64,000 bases of DNA from Sphingobacterium sp. SGR-19 (GTDB taxonomy: Bacteria > Bacteroidota > Bacteroidia > Sphingobacteriales > Sphingobacteriaceae). The position numbers and the translations under genes were made by a program. The DNA lies in the NCBI RefSeq assembly GCF_011043555.1, contig NZ_JAAKGS010000005.1, positions 62,001 to 126,000 of the forward strand, in the 5' to 3' direction. The notes beneath the pieces were generated by a model that saw only the letters and a program-made list of their open reading frames with translations, searched no databases and was not told the origin of the DNA. Positions 36,471 through 46,836 of this stretch are shown here, in pieces (position 1 is the stretch's first letter; each line of letters opens with the position of its first letter).

Positions 36471-38041
36471 TGATGAAGACAAACTTAATATTATGGTTGG
36501 CCGGAATGATGTGTTTCATCGTTTTGCTAATATCCTGTACGAAAGATCTGGATCAGTTTCCATCGGTGGAAACGACTTCTGAACAGGTGTATACCTCGGT
36601 GGAAGGCTACCAATCAGTTTTGGCAAAGTTGTACGCTTCTTTCGCGGTGGCGGGAAACGGTCGTGGTGATGATGACCCGGATATGGCGGGTACGACGGCT
36701 TCTTGGGGCTATTTGCGGGTGTACTTCAACTTACAGGAAATCCCGACGGATGAGGTGATATATACGTGGGCAGGAGGCGATAACCTCGTGGAGATACAGT
36801 TTATGAACTGGGGGGCTTCGGATACGTGGGTAAATGCCATGTATTACCGTATTTACTATACCATTGCGATATGTAACGAGTTCTTGCGTAATGTGACGGA
36901 TGAAAAGCTGGCTGCTTTTGCCGAAGCGGACCAAGTGGCTATTCGGGAGTTTGCTGCAGAGGCACGTTTTTTACGGGCGCTGGCTTATAGCCACGCGATG
37001 GATTTGTATGGGAATGTGCCTTTTGTAACGGAGCAGGACGTGGTCGGCGCTTTTTTTCCGCCACGTATAACACGTCCGGAATTATTCCGCTACCTCGAAG
37101 GTGAACTAAGCGAAATAGCGGAACTCTTACCGACAGGGCCTCAGCACGCGTATGGGCGGGTGAGCCGCGAGGCGGCTTGGGCATTACTCGCAAAGAACTA
37201 TTTAAATGCGCAGATATATACGGGTGAAGCACGTTATGGGGATTGCCTCGATTATTGCCAAAAAATAATAGACGCAGGGTATGTGCTGCAGGAAGATTAT
37301 AAGAAGCTGTTCAATGCCGATAATGACCAGCGGACGGAGGAGATTATTTTTGCTATTCAGGCCGACGTTGCCCATACGAGTACTTGGGGAGCGACGACGT
37401 ATTTGGTGAATGGCCCTATTGTAGGGAGCATGAAAGCGGAAGATTATGGTGTGCTGTCCGGGTGGAACAGCTTCCGGACATTGCGGGAGTTTGTCGGGAT
37501 TTTTAATGCAGCAGATACGCGTGGCGACTTCTGGACGGATGGTCAGACCTTGAATATTGATGACCCTTCATCGTCTAGCCAAGGATACAGCATCGTGAAA
37601 TTTACCAATTTGAAAGACGACGGGACATTTGTAACAGATGAAGGAATGGTTAGTACGGATTTTCCGATGATCCGTTTGGCGGATGTGTATTTGATGTATG
37701 CCGAATCAGTTGTCCGCGGTGGTGGGGGAGATCTGCAGCAGGCATTGAATCTGGTGAATCAGATCCGACACCGGGCATTTGGGAGTGACGAGGGTGAAAT
37801 TTCCACGGCACAGTTGACCTTGGATTTTATTTTGGACGAAAGAGGACGGGAATTATTCTGGGAGGCAACCCGCCGTACAGACTTGATCCGCTTCGGCCGG
37901 TTCACGGGGGATAATTATTTGTGGCAGTGGAAAGGGGGCGTAGTCGATGGCCGGGCAACGGATGCCAAGTTTAATTTGTATCCTATTCCGGTTACGGATA
38001 TGGCCGCGAATCCAAATTTAATTCAAAATACGGGATATTAG
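36470..38041 (+). CDS. SusD-family glycan-binding lipoprotein (PUL2)
   Basis: A 523-residue surface lipoprotein, lipobox VLLISCTKD (Cys near residue 23). SusD features: EARFLRALAYSHAMDLYGNVPFV (~165-187), MIRLADVYLMYAESVVRGG and ILDERGRELFWEATRRTDLIRF, and a C-terminal PIPVTDMAANPNLIQNTGY, close to the family ending. It forms the lid of the SusC encoded just upstream and should bind galactan fragments. Confidence 0.96.
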   Translation: MMKTNLILWLAGMMCFIVLLISCTKDLDQFPSVETTSEQVYTSVEGYQSVLAKLYASFAVAGNGRGDDDPDMAGTTASWGYLRVYFNLQEIPTDEVIYTWAGGDNLVEIQFMNWGASDTWVNAMYYRIYYTIAICNEFLRNVTDEKLAAFAEADQVAIREFAAEARFLRALAYSHAMDLYGNVPFVTEQDVVGAFFPPRITRPELFRYLEGELSEIAELLPTGPQHAYGRVSREAAWALLAKNYLNAQIYTGEARYGDCLDYCQKIIDAGYVLQEDYKKLFNADNDQRTEEIIFAIQADVAHTSTWGATTYLVNGPIVGSMKAEDYGVLSGWNSFRTLREFVGIFNAADTRGDFWTDGQTLNIDDPSSSSQGYSIVKFTNLKDDGTFVTDEGMVSTDFPMIRLADVYLMYAESVVRGGGGDLQQALNLVNQIRHRAFGSDEGEISTAQLTLDFILDERGRELFWEATRRTDLIRFGRFTGDNYLWQWKGGVVDGRATDAKFNLYPIPVTDMAANPNLIQNTGY

Positions 38042-38063
38042 CATAATGATCAATTAGAAAACC

Positions 38064-39134
38064 ATGAAACGATTATATTACTATGTGGTGGTTGGCTTCG
38101 TACTGCTGTTGCTGGCTGCCTGTGAAAAAGAAGGAGGAACGCCTACCATAACCAATGTGGAACCGGCGACATTGACTGCTTCCAAAACGGAAGTGCTGTT
38201 GGAGGCGACAACACCGAAAGCGGTGGCGTTACAACTGATGTGGAACATAAACGAGCTGCAAAGCACCGAAAAAATAGCGCTATCGCAAATGAAGACAACG
38301 GTGCAATTTTCAACCAGCGCATCGTTTGCATCCGTTGGCCGATCGGTCGATGTCGTAAGTGCTTCGCTGAGCTATACCAACCAGCAGCTTAATAGTATGG
38401 TATTGGCCTTGGGTTTTGTGCCGTTGGAGCAGCAGCCGGTATATGCGCGTGTAGTCTGTCGGTTGGCACCAAATGTGGAACCGCTGTACAGTAATGTGCT
38501 GGAGTTGGCGGTGACTGCGTTTGAACCGGTGGAGGATGGTGACTACCTCTTTATGGCCAATAGTGATTTCTCTGCATTTCCGTGGAAACTTTGCGCGCGG
38601 TTGGAAGATGGCATATATGATGGTTTTGTGCAGGTAGACCAATGGTATAATTTTTACTTAGCGAACGAAGCAAGTGCAGATGCGAGTACGATTTACGGAT
38701 CTTATCCGGTGGACGGAAATCAATATGTATTGTATGCCGGCGATGATCGTTGGAATTGTTGGACGAATAATGGCGGATATCTTTATCTCCGGGCGGATGT
38801 CAATGAAATGGCCTGGAGCGAAACGGTGATTCGAAGCTTATCGGTTACGGGCGATTTCAACGCCTGGAGTCCGTCTGCGAATCCCATGGTGTACGATCAG
38901 GAACAACAAGTTTGGACCGTAACCATTACGACGACCGCACCGGAACAATGGGGGATGAAAATACTGATCAACGAGAGTTGGAGTTGGTTTTTTGGAGGAT
39001 CGGAAACAGAAGGAGTATGTAACCTCTATACGGCAGATGCAGATGGTTTTGCTTATGAAGAGGTGGGTACCTATCGGTTGATCCTCGATTTGCGGGATCC
39101 GAAGGCGTTCCGTTATCGTGTTGAACCTTTATAA
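38064..39134 (+). CDS. SusE/SusF-like outer-membrane glycan-binding lipoprotein
   Basis: A 356-residue lipoprotein (lipobox LLLAACEKE). The first part is a SusE-type domain with ATLTASKTEVLLEATTPKAV and ALQLMWNINE. The C-terminal half has starch-binding-like beta-sandwich features, including SVTGDFNAWSPSANPM and WGMKILINESWSWFFGG, followed by a short GTYRLILDLRDPKAFRYRVE. Such proteins sit on the cell surface, bind the polymer and have no enzyme activity. It follows SusD by 22 bases. Confidence 0.88.
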   Translation: MKRLYYYVVVGFVLLLLAACEKEGGTPTITNVEPATLTASKTEVLLEATTPKAVALQLMWNINELQSTEKIALSQMKTTVQFSTSASFASVGRSVDVVSASLSYTNQQLNSMVLALGFVPLEQQPVYARVVCRLAPNVEPLYSNVLELAVTAFEPVEDGDYLFMANSDFSAFPWKLCARLEDGIYDGFVQVDQWYNFYLANEASADASTIYGSYPVDGNQYVLYAGDDRWNCWTNNGGYLYLRADVNEMAWSETVIRSLSVTGDFNAWSPSANPMVYDQEQQVWTVTITTTAPEQWGMKILINESWSWFFGGSETEGVCNLYTADADGFAYEEVGTYRLILDLRDPKAFRYRVEPL

Positions 39135-39145
39135 TCTTATAAGAT

Positions 39146-40177
39146 ATGAAAGTATATATAAAGAAATTATCCTGGTTATGGATGTGTATAGGTATTTTTG
39201 GAATGGAGAGCTGCAAGGATGATAGGGCGACACCGACGGTGCCGGATCAAGATAGCTTTGCAAAAGGTGCGGATATTAGCTGGATAACCGAAATGGAGGC
39301 GGCCGGTGTATCGTTCTATAACCGGGCCGGTATCGCAACAGATGGTCTAAAACTGCTGCGGTCGTTGGGTATGAATGCGGTGCGACTACGTGTATGGGTA
39401 GATCCGACGAACGGCTGGTGCAACAAAGAGGATGTGTTGGTAAAAGCCTATCGGGCGCATCATCTGGGCATGCGTATTATGGTCGATTTCCATTATAGCG
39501 ACCGTTGGGCAGATCCTGGACAGCAAAATAAACCAGCGGCTTGGGAATCTTTATCTTTGGATGAGTTGAAGGCTGCCGTGGCAGAACATACGAAAGAAGT
39601 TTTGCAGTTGTTAAAAGACAACAACATAACAGCGGAATGGGTACAGGTGGGTAACGAGACCGGAAACGGCATGTTGTGGGAGGATGGAAAGGCCTCTGAG
39701 AGTATGGCGAATTATGCGGCGTTGAATAATGCGGGGTACGACGCGGTGAAGGCTGTTTTTCCAGAGGCTAAGGTTATTGTGCATGTGCATAATGGCTATG
39801 ATAACAGCTTGTTCCGTTGGTTGTTTGATGGTTTGAAGTCCAACGGGGGTAAATGGGATGTGATTGGCATGTCGCTCTACCCGGATAAGGATAACTGGGA
39901 GGAACTGACGGAACAATGTATGGAGAATATGAAGGATATGATCGCGCGCTATGAGTCGGAGGTGATGATCTGTGAAGTGGGAATGAGCTGGGATGAGGAG
40001 GATGCTGCTGCGGCATTTCTGACCGGGCTGATCGATGGGAGCCGACAGTTTCGGGAGGGCCAGGTGCTGGGTGTTTTCTATTGGGAACCCTTGGCGTATG
40101 GCGGGTGGAACGGCTATACGTTGGGCGCGATGGATGATAGTGGTCGGCCAACGAAAGCGCTGGAAGCGTTTAGATGA
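39146..40177 (+). CDS. GH53 endo-beta-1,4-galactanase
   Basis: A 343-residue lipoprotein enzyme that cuts beta-1,4-linked galactan within the chain, as in pectic type I arabinogalactan. The lipobox GMESCKDD (Cys 23) predicts surface attachment. GH53 signatures are FAKGADISWITEMEAAG, LGMNAVRLRVWVDPTNG and MVDFHYSDRWADPGQQNKP. The acid/base is E171 in VQVGNETGNG, and the nucleophile is E277 in MICEVGMSW. Length is typical. It is the enzyme that best defines the substrate of this PUL, and it sits between the SusE-like gene and the GH2 gene. Confidence 0.95.
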   Translation: MKVYIKKLSWLWMCIGIFGMESCKDDRATPTVPDQDSFAKGADISWITEMEAAGVSFYNRAGIATDGLKLLRSLGMNAVRLRVWVDPTNGWCNKEDVLVKAYRAHHLGMRIMVDFHYSDRWADPGQQNKPAAWESLSLDELKAAVAEHTKEVLQLLKDNNITAEWVQVGNETGNGMLWEDGKASESMANYAALNNAGYDAVKAVFPEAKVIVHVHNGYDNSLFRWLFDGLKSNGGKWDVIGMSLYPDKDNWEELTEQCMENMKDMIARYESEVMICEVGMSWDEEDAAAAFLTGLIDGSRQFREGQVLGVFYWEPLAYGGWNGYTLGAMDDSGRPTKALEAFR

Positions 40178-40219
40178 TAGCAGTTATCTTGTAGAGACGG
40201 TATTGAGATTTATGATGAT

Positions 40220-42688
40220 TTGATAATGAGACGTTTTATGATGATACGTATTTTTTTATGTTGTTTACTCTTTTGCCCTTTTGTGCTAACTGCGCAGGAG
40301 TTGCGGGAGACATTTTTGTTGGAAAAAGATTGGCGGTTTAACAGGGGGGATGTTGATCAAGCGGCGTCAATCGCTTTCGATGATCGTGAATGGGATAAGG
40401 TAACGGTGCCGCACGACTGGGCTATCTACGGTCCGTTTGACCGGGCACATGATTTGCAAGAGGTGGCCGTTACACAGAATGGAGAAAAGGTGGCTACCGT
40501 GAAAACGGGGCGCACGGGAGGATTACCTTATGTCGGTGTGGGCTGGTACAGAAATACGTTTGATGTGACATCTTTTGAGCGATCGAATAAACGCGTGGTG
40601 CTGAAGTTTGATGGTGCGATGAGTGAAGCACGTGTGTATGTGAATGGACACGAAGTGTGTTTTTGGCCGTATGGCTATAACGCGTTTCATTGTGATGTGA
40701 CGGAATTCATAAATCCCTCCGGCAAGGATAATCTGGTGGCTGTGCGGTTGGAAAACAGGCCGCAATCGTCTCGCTGGTACCCGGGAGCCGGCCTTTACCG
40801 GAATGTGCATGTGATCGTCACGGATAAGGTGCATGTCCCCGTATGGGGAACTTTTGTAACCACGCCTTTTGTTTCGGATACATTGGCATCGGTGCGGCTA
40901 GAGACAAATATAGAGAATGCAGATGGTAAAATGGTTCGCGTTACCACCGACATTATTGATGGCGCGGGAACGGTGGTCTCGTCTAAAGATAATGCACAGA
41001 AGATAAACTACGGAGAGCCTTTTGTACAGCACTTGGAAGTGTTGGATCCCAACCTGTGGAGCCCGGAGCACCCGGCACTTTACAAGGCGATATCGCGTAT
41101 CTTCGTGGATGGTCAACTGCTGGATAGCTATGAGACGCGATTTGGTATCCGGGATATTCAGTTTGTCGCCGAAAGAGGTTTTTTTCTGAATGGCAAGCAC
41201 CGTAAATTCCAAGGGGTGTGTAATCACCACGACCTCGGGCCGTTAGGCGCGGCAATTAATGTTTCTGCGCTGCGGTATCAATTGGAACTGTTACAGGATA
41301 TGGGCTGTGATGCCATCCGCACGGCGCATAATATGCCCGCTCCTGAATTGGTCGAGTTGTGTGATGAACTGGGCTTGATGATGATGATCGAACCTTTTGA
41401 TGAGTGGGAGATAGCGAAGTGTAAGAACGGTTACCACCGGTTCTTCGAGGAGTGGGCCGAACGGGATATGGTGAATATGATTCGCCATTTCCGTAATAAT
41501 CCGTCGGTCGTGATGTGGAGTATTGGCAATGAGGTACCTACGCAATGTAGTCCAGAGGGATATAAGGTCGCTCGTTTCTTGCAAGATATCTGTCATCGGG
41601 AAGATCCTACCCGTCCGGTGACTTGCGGGATGGATCAAGTAAGCTGTGTGCTGGAAAATGGTTTTGCAAGTATGCTCGATATTCCCGGATTTAACTACCG
41701 GGTACACCGCTATCAGGAGGCTTATGCAAAACTACCCCAAAATTTGCTGTTGGGAGCAGAAACCACATCGACGGTAAGCTCTCGAGGGGTTTATAAATTC
41801 CCGGTCGAGAAAAAAGCGGAAGCGGTGTATGCTGATCATCAGTCGTCCTCTTACGATCTGGAACACTGTTCTTGGTCGAATTTACCGGATGAAGATCTAG
41901 CGATGGCTGACGACCACGCTTGGTCGCTCGGGCAATTTGTGTGGACTGGTTTTGATTACCTGGGGGAGCCCTCTCCGTATGATACGGATGCTTGGCCGAA
42001 CCATAGTTCGATGTTTGGTATTATCGATTTGGCGAGTATTCCCAAGGATCGCTATTATCTTTATAGAAGTGTATGGAATAAACAAGCGAAAACTTTACAT
42101 GTGCTGCCCCATTGGACGTGGCCGGAGCGTGTGGGGGAGGTGACACCCGTATTTGTGCATACGAACTATCCAAGTGCGGAGCTATTTATCAACGGAAAAA
42201 GCCAAGGTGTGGGTCGGAAAACGGAGGAGACGGTACAACATCGTTACCGGTTGATGTGGACAGATGTGGTATATGAACCAGGGGAGCTGAAAGTGGTGGC
42301 ATATGATCAACAAGGAAAGCCAGCGGAGGAAAAGATCGTCCGGACAGCGGGTAAGGCCCATCAAATTGTGTTGGAGACACCGCATAAGATCATTGCGGCA
42401 GATGGAAAATCATTGGCCTATGTACGCGTAAAGGTGTTGGACAAGAAGGGTAACTTATGTCCGAACGAGGATGCGCTGGTACATTTCTCCGTAACCGGAG
42501 CGGGTCAATACCGGGCAGCTGCGAACGGAGACCCAACTTGTCTGGATATGTTTCATGAACCGAAGATGCACCTTTTCAACGGGCAGCTGACGGCGATTGT
42601 ACAGGCCGGGGAACAACCGGGAGATGTCCAGCTGGAAGCGAAAAGCAAGGGGTTGAAAAGCGGGAAGATACATGTAAAGGTAGAATAG
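40220..42688 (+). CDS. GH2 beta-galactosidase
   Basis: A secreted 822-residue enzyme (signal peptide to VLTAQ) that should release galactose from the non-reducing ends of galacto-oligosaccharides. Order: jelly-roll sugar-binding domain (WRFNRGDVDQA... VTVPHDWAIYGPF), Ig-like domain, TIM barrel with CDAIRTAHNMPAPELVELCD, acid/base Glu in MWSIGNEVPTQC and nucleophile region LLGAETTSTVSSRG, then C-terminal Ig-like domains of the DUF4982 and Big type. The architecture is that of Bacteroidota GH2 exo-enzymes. It is the last gene of PUL2, and its stop lies 23 bases from the stop of the convergent PUL3 regulator. Confidence 0.93.
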   Translation: MIMRRFMMIRIFLCCLLFCPFVLTAQELRETFLLEKDWRFNRGDVDQAASIAFDDREWDKVTVPHDWAIYGPFDRAHDLQEVAVTQNGEKVATVKTGRTGGLPYVGVGWYRNTFDVTSFERSNKRVVLKFDGAMSEARVYVNGHEVCFWPYGYNAFHCDVTEFINPSGKDNLVAVRLENRPQSSRWYPGAGLYRNVHVIVTDKVHVPVWGTFVTTPFVSDTLASVRLETNIENADGKMVRVTTDIIDGAGTVVSSKDNAQKINYGEPFVQHLEVLDPNLWSPEHPALYKAISRIFVDGQLLDSYETRFGIRDIQFVAERGFFLNGKHRKFQGVCNHHDLGPLGAAINVSALRYQLELLQDMGCDAIRTAHNMPAPELVELCDELGLMMMIEPFDEWEIAKCKNGYHRFFEEWAERDMVNMIRHFRNNPSVVMWSIGNEVPTQCSPEGYKVARFLQDICHREDPTRPVTCGMDQVSCVLENGFASMLDIPGFNYRVHRYQEAYAKLPQNLLLGAETTSTVSSRGVYKFPVEKKAEAVYADHQSSSYDLEHCSWSNLPDEDLAMADDHAWSLGQFVWTGFDYLGEPSPYDTDAWPNHSSMFGIIDLASIPKDRYYLYRSVWNKQAKTLHVLPHWTWPERVGEVTPVFVHTNYPSAELFINGKSQGVGRKTEETVQHRYRLMWTDVVYEPGELKVVAYDQQGKPAEEKIVRTAGKAHQIVLETPHKIIAADGKSLAYVRVKVLDKKGNLCPNEDALVHFSVTGAGQYRAAANGDPTCLDMFHEPKMHLFNGQLTAIVQAGEQPGDVQLEAKSKGLKSGKIHVKVE

Positions 42689-42711
42689 TATGAAGTGCTG
42701 GATGTACAATC

Positions 42712-45700
42712 TTATGCTAGCGATTTCTTTTTATATTCTGAAGGGCTCATCTCAAACTGTTTTTTGAAGCATACACTAAAATATTTTGCGTTGTTGAAAC
42801 CTGTTTGATAGGCAATCTCTGCTATCGTCAGATCGGACTGCTCTAATAAATAAGCGCTTCTTTTCAATCTGATATTCAAAATAAATTCTTTGATAGACAT
42901 GCCTACAATGTCGTGTATCTTTTGGTATAGGATTGTTCTACCCACATTCATATCGGACACAAAATCATCTACCGAATAAAGCGGATTCGCGATATTCAGC
43001 TCGATAAACTTCATCGCCCTGACCAATAGCTCTTCATCCATAGACGTGATCGTTACGTTGGCTGGATCGACGACTAGACGTTTGCTATACATTTCCCGTA
43101 ATTCTTGTTGGTTCTTCAAGATAACTTCGGTCTGTTGCAACAGGTATTCGATATCAAAGGGCTTGTCGATAAAAACGGTTGCTCCGTATTCAAGGGCCTT
43201 GATTTTATTTTGATTTTCTTCTCCTACGCCGGAGATCATGACGATGGGGATATGGCTGGTTTTAAAGTTTTGTCTTAGCCGGCGGCATACTTCAAATCCG
43301 TTGCCATTAGGCATGACAAGATCGGTAATGATTAGCTGCGGATATATTTTTTCGGCTTTGATAATTCCTTCCATGCCGTCGCTAGCGGTGTAAGTATTGT
43401 ATTTCTGTGAAAGGCGCTGTTCAAGATACGTGCGCATGGCGGGGTCATCTTCAATCAGCAATAGACTATTGGCTTTTCGCGCATGCTTTATAGGGCTGTC
43501 TTGCTCGGTATCGTCTAACATGACGTCGTCAATTTCCGAAAGAGTATAGTCATACACATTCCCGCGTATGCTGCCGACGCTCGCCTCCTTTTTCAAGGGG
43601 AGAATAATGGTAAAAGAAATCTTGTCGGTTTTATTGACCATCCAGATATTTCCGTGGAGTACATTAACCAACTCCTTGACAATAGCAAGCCCCAGCCCGG
43701 AACTCTCCTCGAAGGTAGGACGGTGGGAAGACAGGCGATTAAAAGAAGTGAAAAGACTGGCAATTTGCTGTTCGGAGAAGCCGTCTCCACTGTTGAGTAC
43801 TTCGATAGATATGTATTCCCATGCTGCGTCGTCCGGCTTTTGAGATAGCCGTGCTTTCTCTTCTTCCGTTGCACTATATATACGTACGCCAACGTACCCC
43901 TTATTCGGCGTGTATTTTAAAGCGTTAGAAAATAAATTGGTTAGAATTTTCTCCACTATATCGTAGTCGAAAGCAACGTAAATTTGATCTTTATGTGCCG
44001 AAATATTCGTTTCTATCTCTTTCTTATTGGCGTATAATTCAAATAAACTAAAGACGTCACGTACGAAGTTGACGATATCCCCTACCTGTGGGTGCAATGT
44101 AATTTTCTGACTTTCTATTTCTCTGAACCGGAGTAGTTGGCTAATCATGCGCTGGATACGTGACACGTTTTTCTCGATGAGCTGCATGTAAATGGCAGCG
44201 TGATTGTTGGCGTCTAGCGTTTCCTTGAGTTGTTTAAGAGGTTGCAGCACCAAGGTGAGCGGAGTTTTTAGATCATGCGAAATACTTGTAAAAAAATCAG
44301 TGCGGGCCTGATTCAGATCCAGCATATTCTGCTCTTTTAACGCTTCGAGCGCCAAACGCTCCTGAAACATCTTTTTATCGGTGTAGTACCGGATAATGAA
44401 AAACAGTAGGGCAATGACAATAACGCTATAGAAACAATAGGCCCACCAAGAAAGAAAGAAGGGGGGATCGATGTGAATATAGAGTCTCGCGATATCGTCG
44501 CCCCACAGCCCGTCATTGTTGGATGCTTTTATTTCAAACGTATAGTCACCGCTGGAAAGGTTGAAGAACTGTACGGACTTATTTGCTGTATTGATCACCG
44601 TCCAATTATCGCTGATTCCCTGCATGCGATACGCAAACTGATTCTTGTCTGCAGCTAAATAACTGTTGGCCGAAAATCGGATTTCTATGTTGGACTCGTT
44701 GCTGGATAGCCGTATTCGTTCTTCCCGTCTGTTTGATAGGCTGGAGATGTCTTTTGACAGTGGGGAAGAAGCAGAACGAGCGGTTACTTCGGTATTGTTC
44801 ACCAGAAAGCCGGTAAAGAACACGCGAGGTTTCTGTGGGTTTTTTTCCGCATATGCGGGGTCGAACAGCAGAAAGCCGTTGGTTCCGCCAAAGAACAGCT
44901 CTCCTTTTGCTGTTTTGTAGGCCGCGCGTATATAAAAAGACCCACACTTGTTTTCTTTATAAAAACGTGCCTTCTCAAACTTCGCGGATTTAGGGTCGTA
45001 ATTGTAAATGCCATCGCTTGTGCTCAGCCAAATTCTCTTCGAACTGTCGTCTTCCAATAGACCAAACACCATCTTGGGCGGAAACCCATTGGTACTGTTG
45101 AAATTGAGATAAGTGCCATCTTTCTTTAACACATTTACACCGCTGCCTAACGTGCCTAACCACAGGTCGCCGCTGGAAGTGTTGAGGTGACAGGATAAAT
45201 TGTTGGTGGAGTAAGGAGCGCCCTGAATAAGATAGTGTTTCAGGACTTTAAGCGTATTTCGGTCAACAACATACAATCCTTGTTGTGTAACCAGACGGAG
45301 GTTATGTTGGTTATCTAGATACAATGTGGCAATATCGAGATTCAGCTTTTGATCATTTGCACCGATGATTTTGACAATTTCTGTATCCGCGTTTTTTTTT
45401 CTCTTATATAAAAAAGGTTGATTGGGATCGGTCATCCACCAGGTTCCTTCCCGGTCCTGGACAAAATCGTATATCGTCAGTGGTTGCTGGGTGCCGGGGA
45501 AAAAGAAATGAAGATCGTTGAAAGTACGGCGAGCGGGGTCGTAAGAGGTAAGTCCACCGTTGAATGAGGAAATCAAAAGATGCTGGTTTTCAGGGTCAAG
45601 GTGCAAACGTTTTATCATATTGGAATTCGGCGACTCGGCGGATGATTTTATAAAATGATGGAAGCTGTCGCTCATCCGGTCCCAGTAGTTGAGCCCACCG

Positions 45701-46767
45701 CCTTCCGTTCCGATCCACATATTACCCCATTGATCTTCTTGGAAACTACTGACAATGGGGTGATTGAGTCCGCCTGGACTGGGGTTAAAGTATCTTACGT
45801 GCGTGTCGTATAACGAGCAGTAGGCGATCTTCCCGCCGTAAGTCCCTATCCACGCGCCTTGATCGGGATCGGCATAGATGGTCCAAATGGAATTATTCGG
45901 TAATGAAAAAGGATCATTCAGATTCAGCCGTAGAAAGCCGCGCTCTTCTTTAATTGGGTCATATAAGAATAATCCGTCTTGGGTGGCGACCCATATCATG
46001 CCGGTTTGATCAAGATACATACCTTTCGCTAATGCAGACTGGTTGTCGGCAAAGGAAACGGGGATATGATGTCGTATCGTCCCGTCTGTATCGGAAACAA
46101 AAATACCACCCCGTTGGGTGAGGTGATAATAGAAGCCCTGATATTCCAGTACATCAACAATGGTGTGGGAAGGTTTTTCCAACTGGATAAACGGTTCCAA
46201 TTGCTGCTTTTCCCGGTGCAGTTTATACAGCGTTCTTTCATGCGAAATATACAGGTGGCCATTCAAACTTAAAATCTTACTGAAAGATTTATTTTTTGGC
46301 AACTGGAAACCGTTTGATGTTTCGTTTCTCGTATCGTACCACAAGAGGCTATCTTTGGATAACATATAAAGTTTGCCATCATCATGTTGACATGCTGATC
46401 GTATACTACGTGGTACGGCAATATCAAATTTGAATTGCTCATAATCGAACCGCAATAAGGCACGATTCGTAAAAAGGAATAGTTCTCCTTGCCGGCTGGC
46501 GATTAACGAGCCATATCCCCATCTGACCGTAGGGTTGAGGGCGGAAACGAGTTCATTTAATTGATGAAAGCTATTTCCGTCATACATAAAGATAGCGTCG
46601 GTACCCGTATACCAGATCCGACCCAAGCTATCTTTTGTAATACTCTGTATACCGCCATAATAGGAAGTTTCGGGCATCACATGAAATCGATACCGAGACG
46701 TATCAATTGCAAATACGCACTGAAAAATGGAAATAAAAAAACAAAATAATAGATTGAATTTTTTCAT
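42712..46767 (-). CDS. Hybrid two-component sensor-regulator (PUL3)
   Basis: A 1351-residue regulator with the same order as the PUL2 one: signal peptide, periplasmic Reg_prop propellers (repeated GMIWVATQDGLFLYD-like strands), Y_Y_Y domain, membrane helix, HisKA with SISHDLKTPL (~830), HATPase with SGLGLAIVKELV, receiver with LLIEDDPAM and TDLVMPNGNG (~1145), and an AraC HTH ending SPSEYKKKSLA. It is the last gene of the minus-strand PUL and is separated by 69 bases from the GH88 gene. It should sense a periplasmic oligosaccharide, probably an unsaturated uronide, and activate the SusC promoter at 55780. Confidence 0.95.
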   Translation of the reverse strand: MKKFNLLFCFFISIFQCVFAIDTSRYRFHVMPETSYYGGIQSITKDSLGRIWYTGTDAIFMYDGNSFHQLNELVSALNPTVRWGYGSLIASRQGELFLFTNRALLRFDYEQFKFDIAVPRSIRSACQHDDGKLYMLSKDSLLWYDTRNETSNGFQLPKNKSFSKILSLNGHLYISHERTLYKLHREKQQLEPFIQLEKPSHTIVDVLEYQGFYYHLTQRGGIFVSDTDGTIRHHIPVSFADNQSALAKGMYLDQTGMIWVATQDGLFLYDPIKEERGFLRLNLNDPFSLPNNSIWTIYADPDQGAWIGTYGGKIAYCSLYDTHVRYFNPSPGGLNHPIVSSFQEDQWGNMWIGTEGGGLNYWDRMSDSFHHFIKSSAESPNSNMIKRLHLDPENQHLLISSFNGGLTSYDPARRTFNDLHFFFPGTQQPLTIYDFVQDREGTWWMTDPNQPFLYKRKKNADTEIVKIIGANDQKLNLDIATLYLDNQHNLRLVTQQGLYVVDRNTLKVLKHYLIQGAPYSTNNLSCHLNTSSGDLWLGTLGSGVNVLKKDGTYLNFNSTNGFPPKMVFGLLEDDSSKRIWLSTSDGIYNYDPKSAKFEKARFYKENKCGSFYIRAAYKTAKGELFFGGTNGFLLFDPAYAEKNPQKPRVFFTGFLVNNTEVTARSASSPLSKDISSLSNRREERIRLSSNESNIEIRFSANSYLAADKNQFAYRMQGISDNWTVINTANKSVQFFNLSSGDYTFEIKASNNDGLWGDDIARLYIHIDPPFFLSWWAYCFYSVIVIALLFFIIRYYTDKKMFQERLALEALKEQNMLDLNQARTDFFTSISHDLKTPLTLVLQPLKQLKETLDANNHAAIYMQLIEKNVSRIQRMISQLLRFREIESQKITLHPQVGDIVNFVRDVFSLFELYANKKEIETNISAHKDQIYVAFDYDIVEKILTNLFSNALKYTPNKGYVGVRIYSATEEEKARLSQKPDDAAWEYISIEVLNSGDGFSEQQIASLFTSFNRLSSHRPTFEESSGLGLAIVKELVNVLHGNIWMVNKTDKISFTIILPLKKEASVGSIRGNVYDYTLSEIDDVMLDDTEQDSPIKHARKANSLLLIEDDPAMRTYLEQRLSQKYNTYTASDGMEGIIKAEKIYPQLIITDLVMPNGNGFEVCRRLRQNFKTSHIPIVMISGVGEENQNKIKALEYGATVFIDKPFDIEYLLQQTEVILKNQQELREMYSKRLVVDPANVTITSMDEELLVRAMKFIELNIANPLYSVDDFVSDMNVGRTILYQKIHDIVGMSIKEFILNIRLKRSAYLLEQSDLTIAEIAYQTGFNNAKYFSVCFKKQFEMSPSEYKKKSLA

Positions 46768-46836
46768 TTATGATGAATACGCCTACGGTTTACATGCCAA
46801 TGTACTATAAAAATTGTTAGCCGCCACTTTCTGATC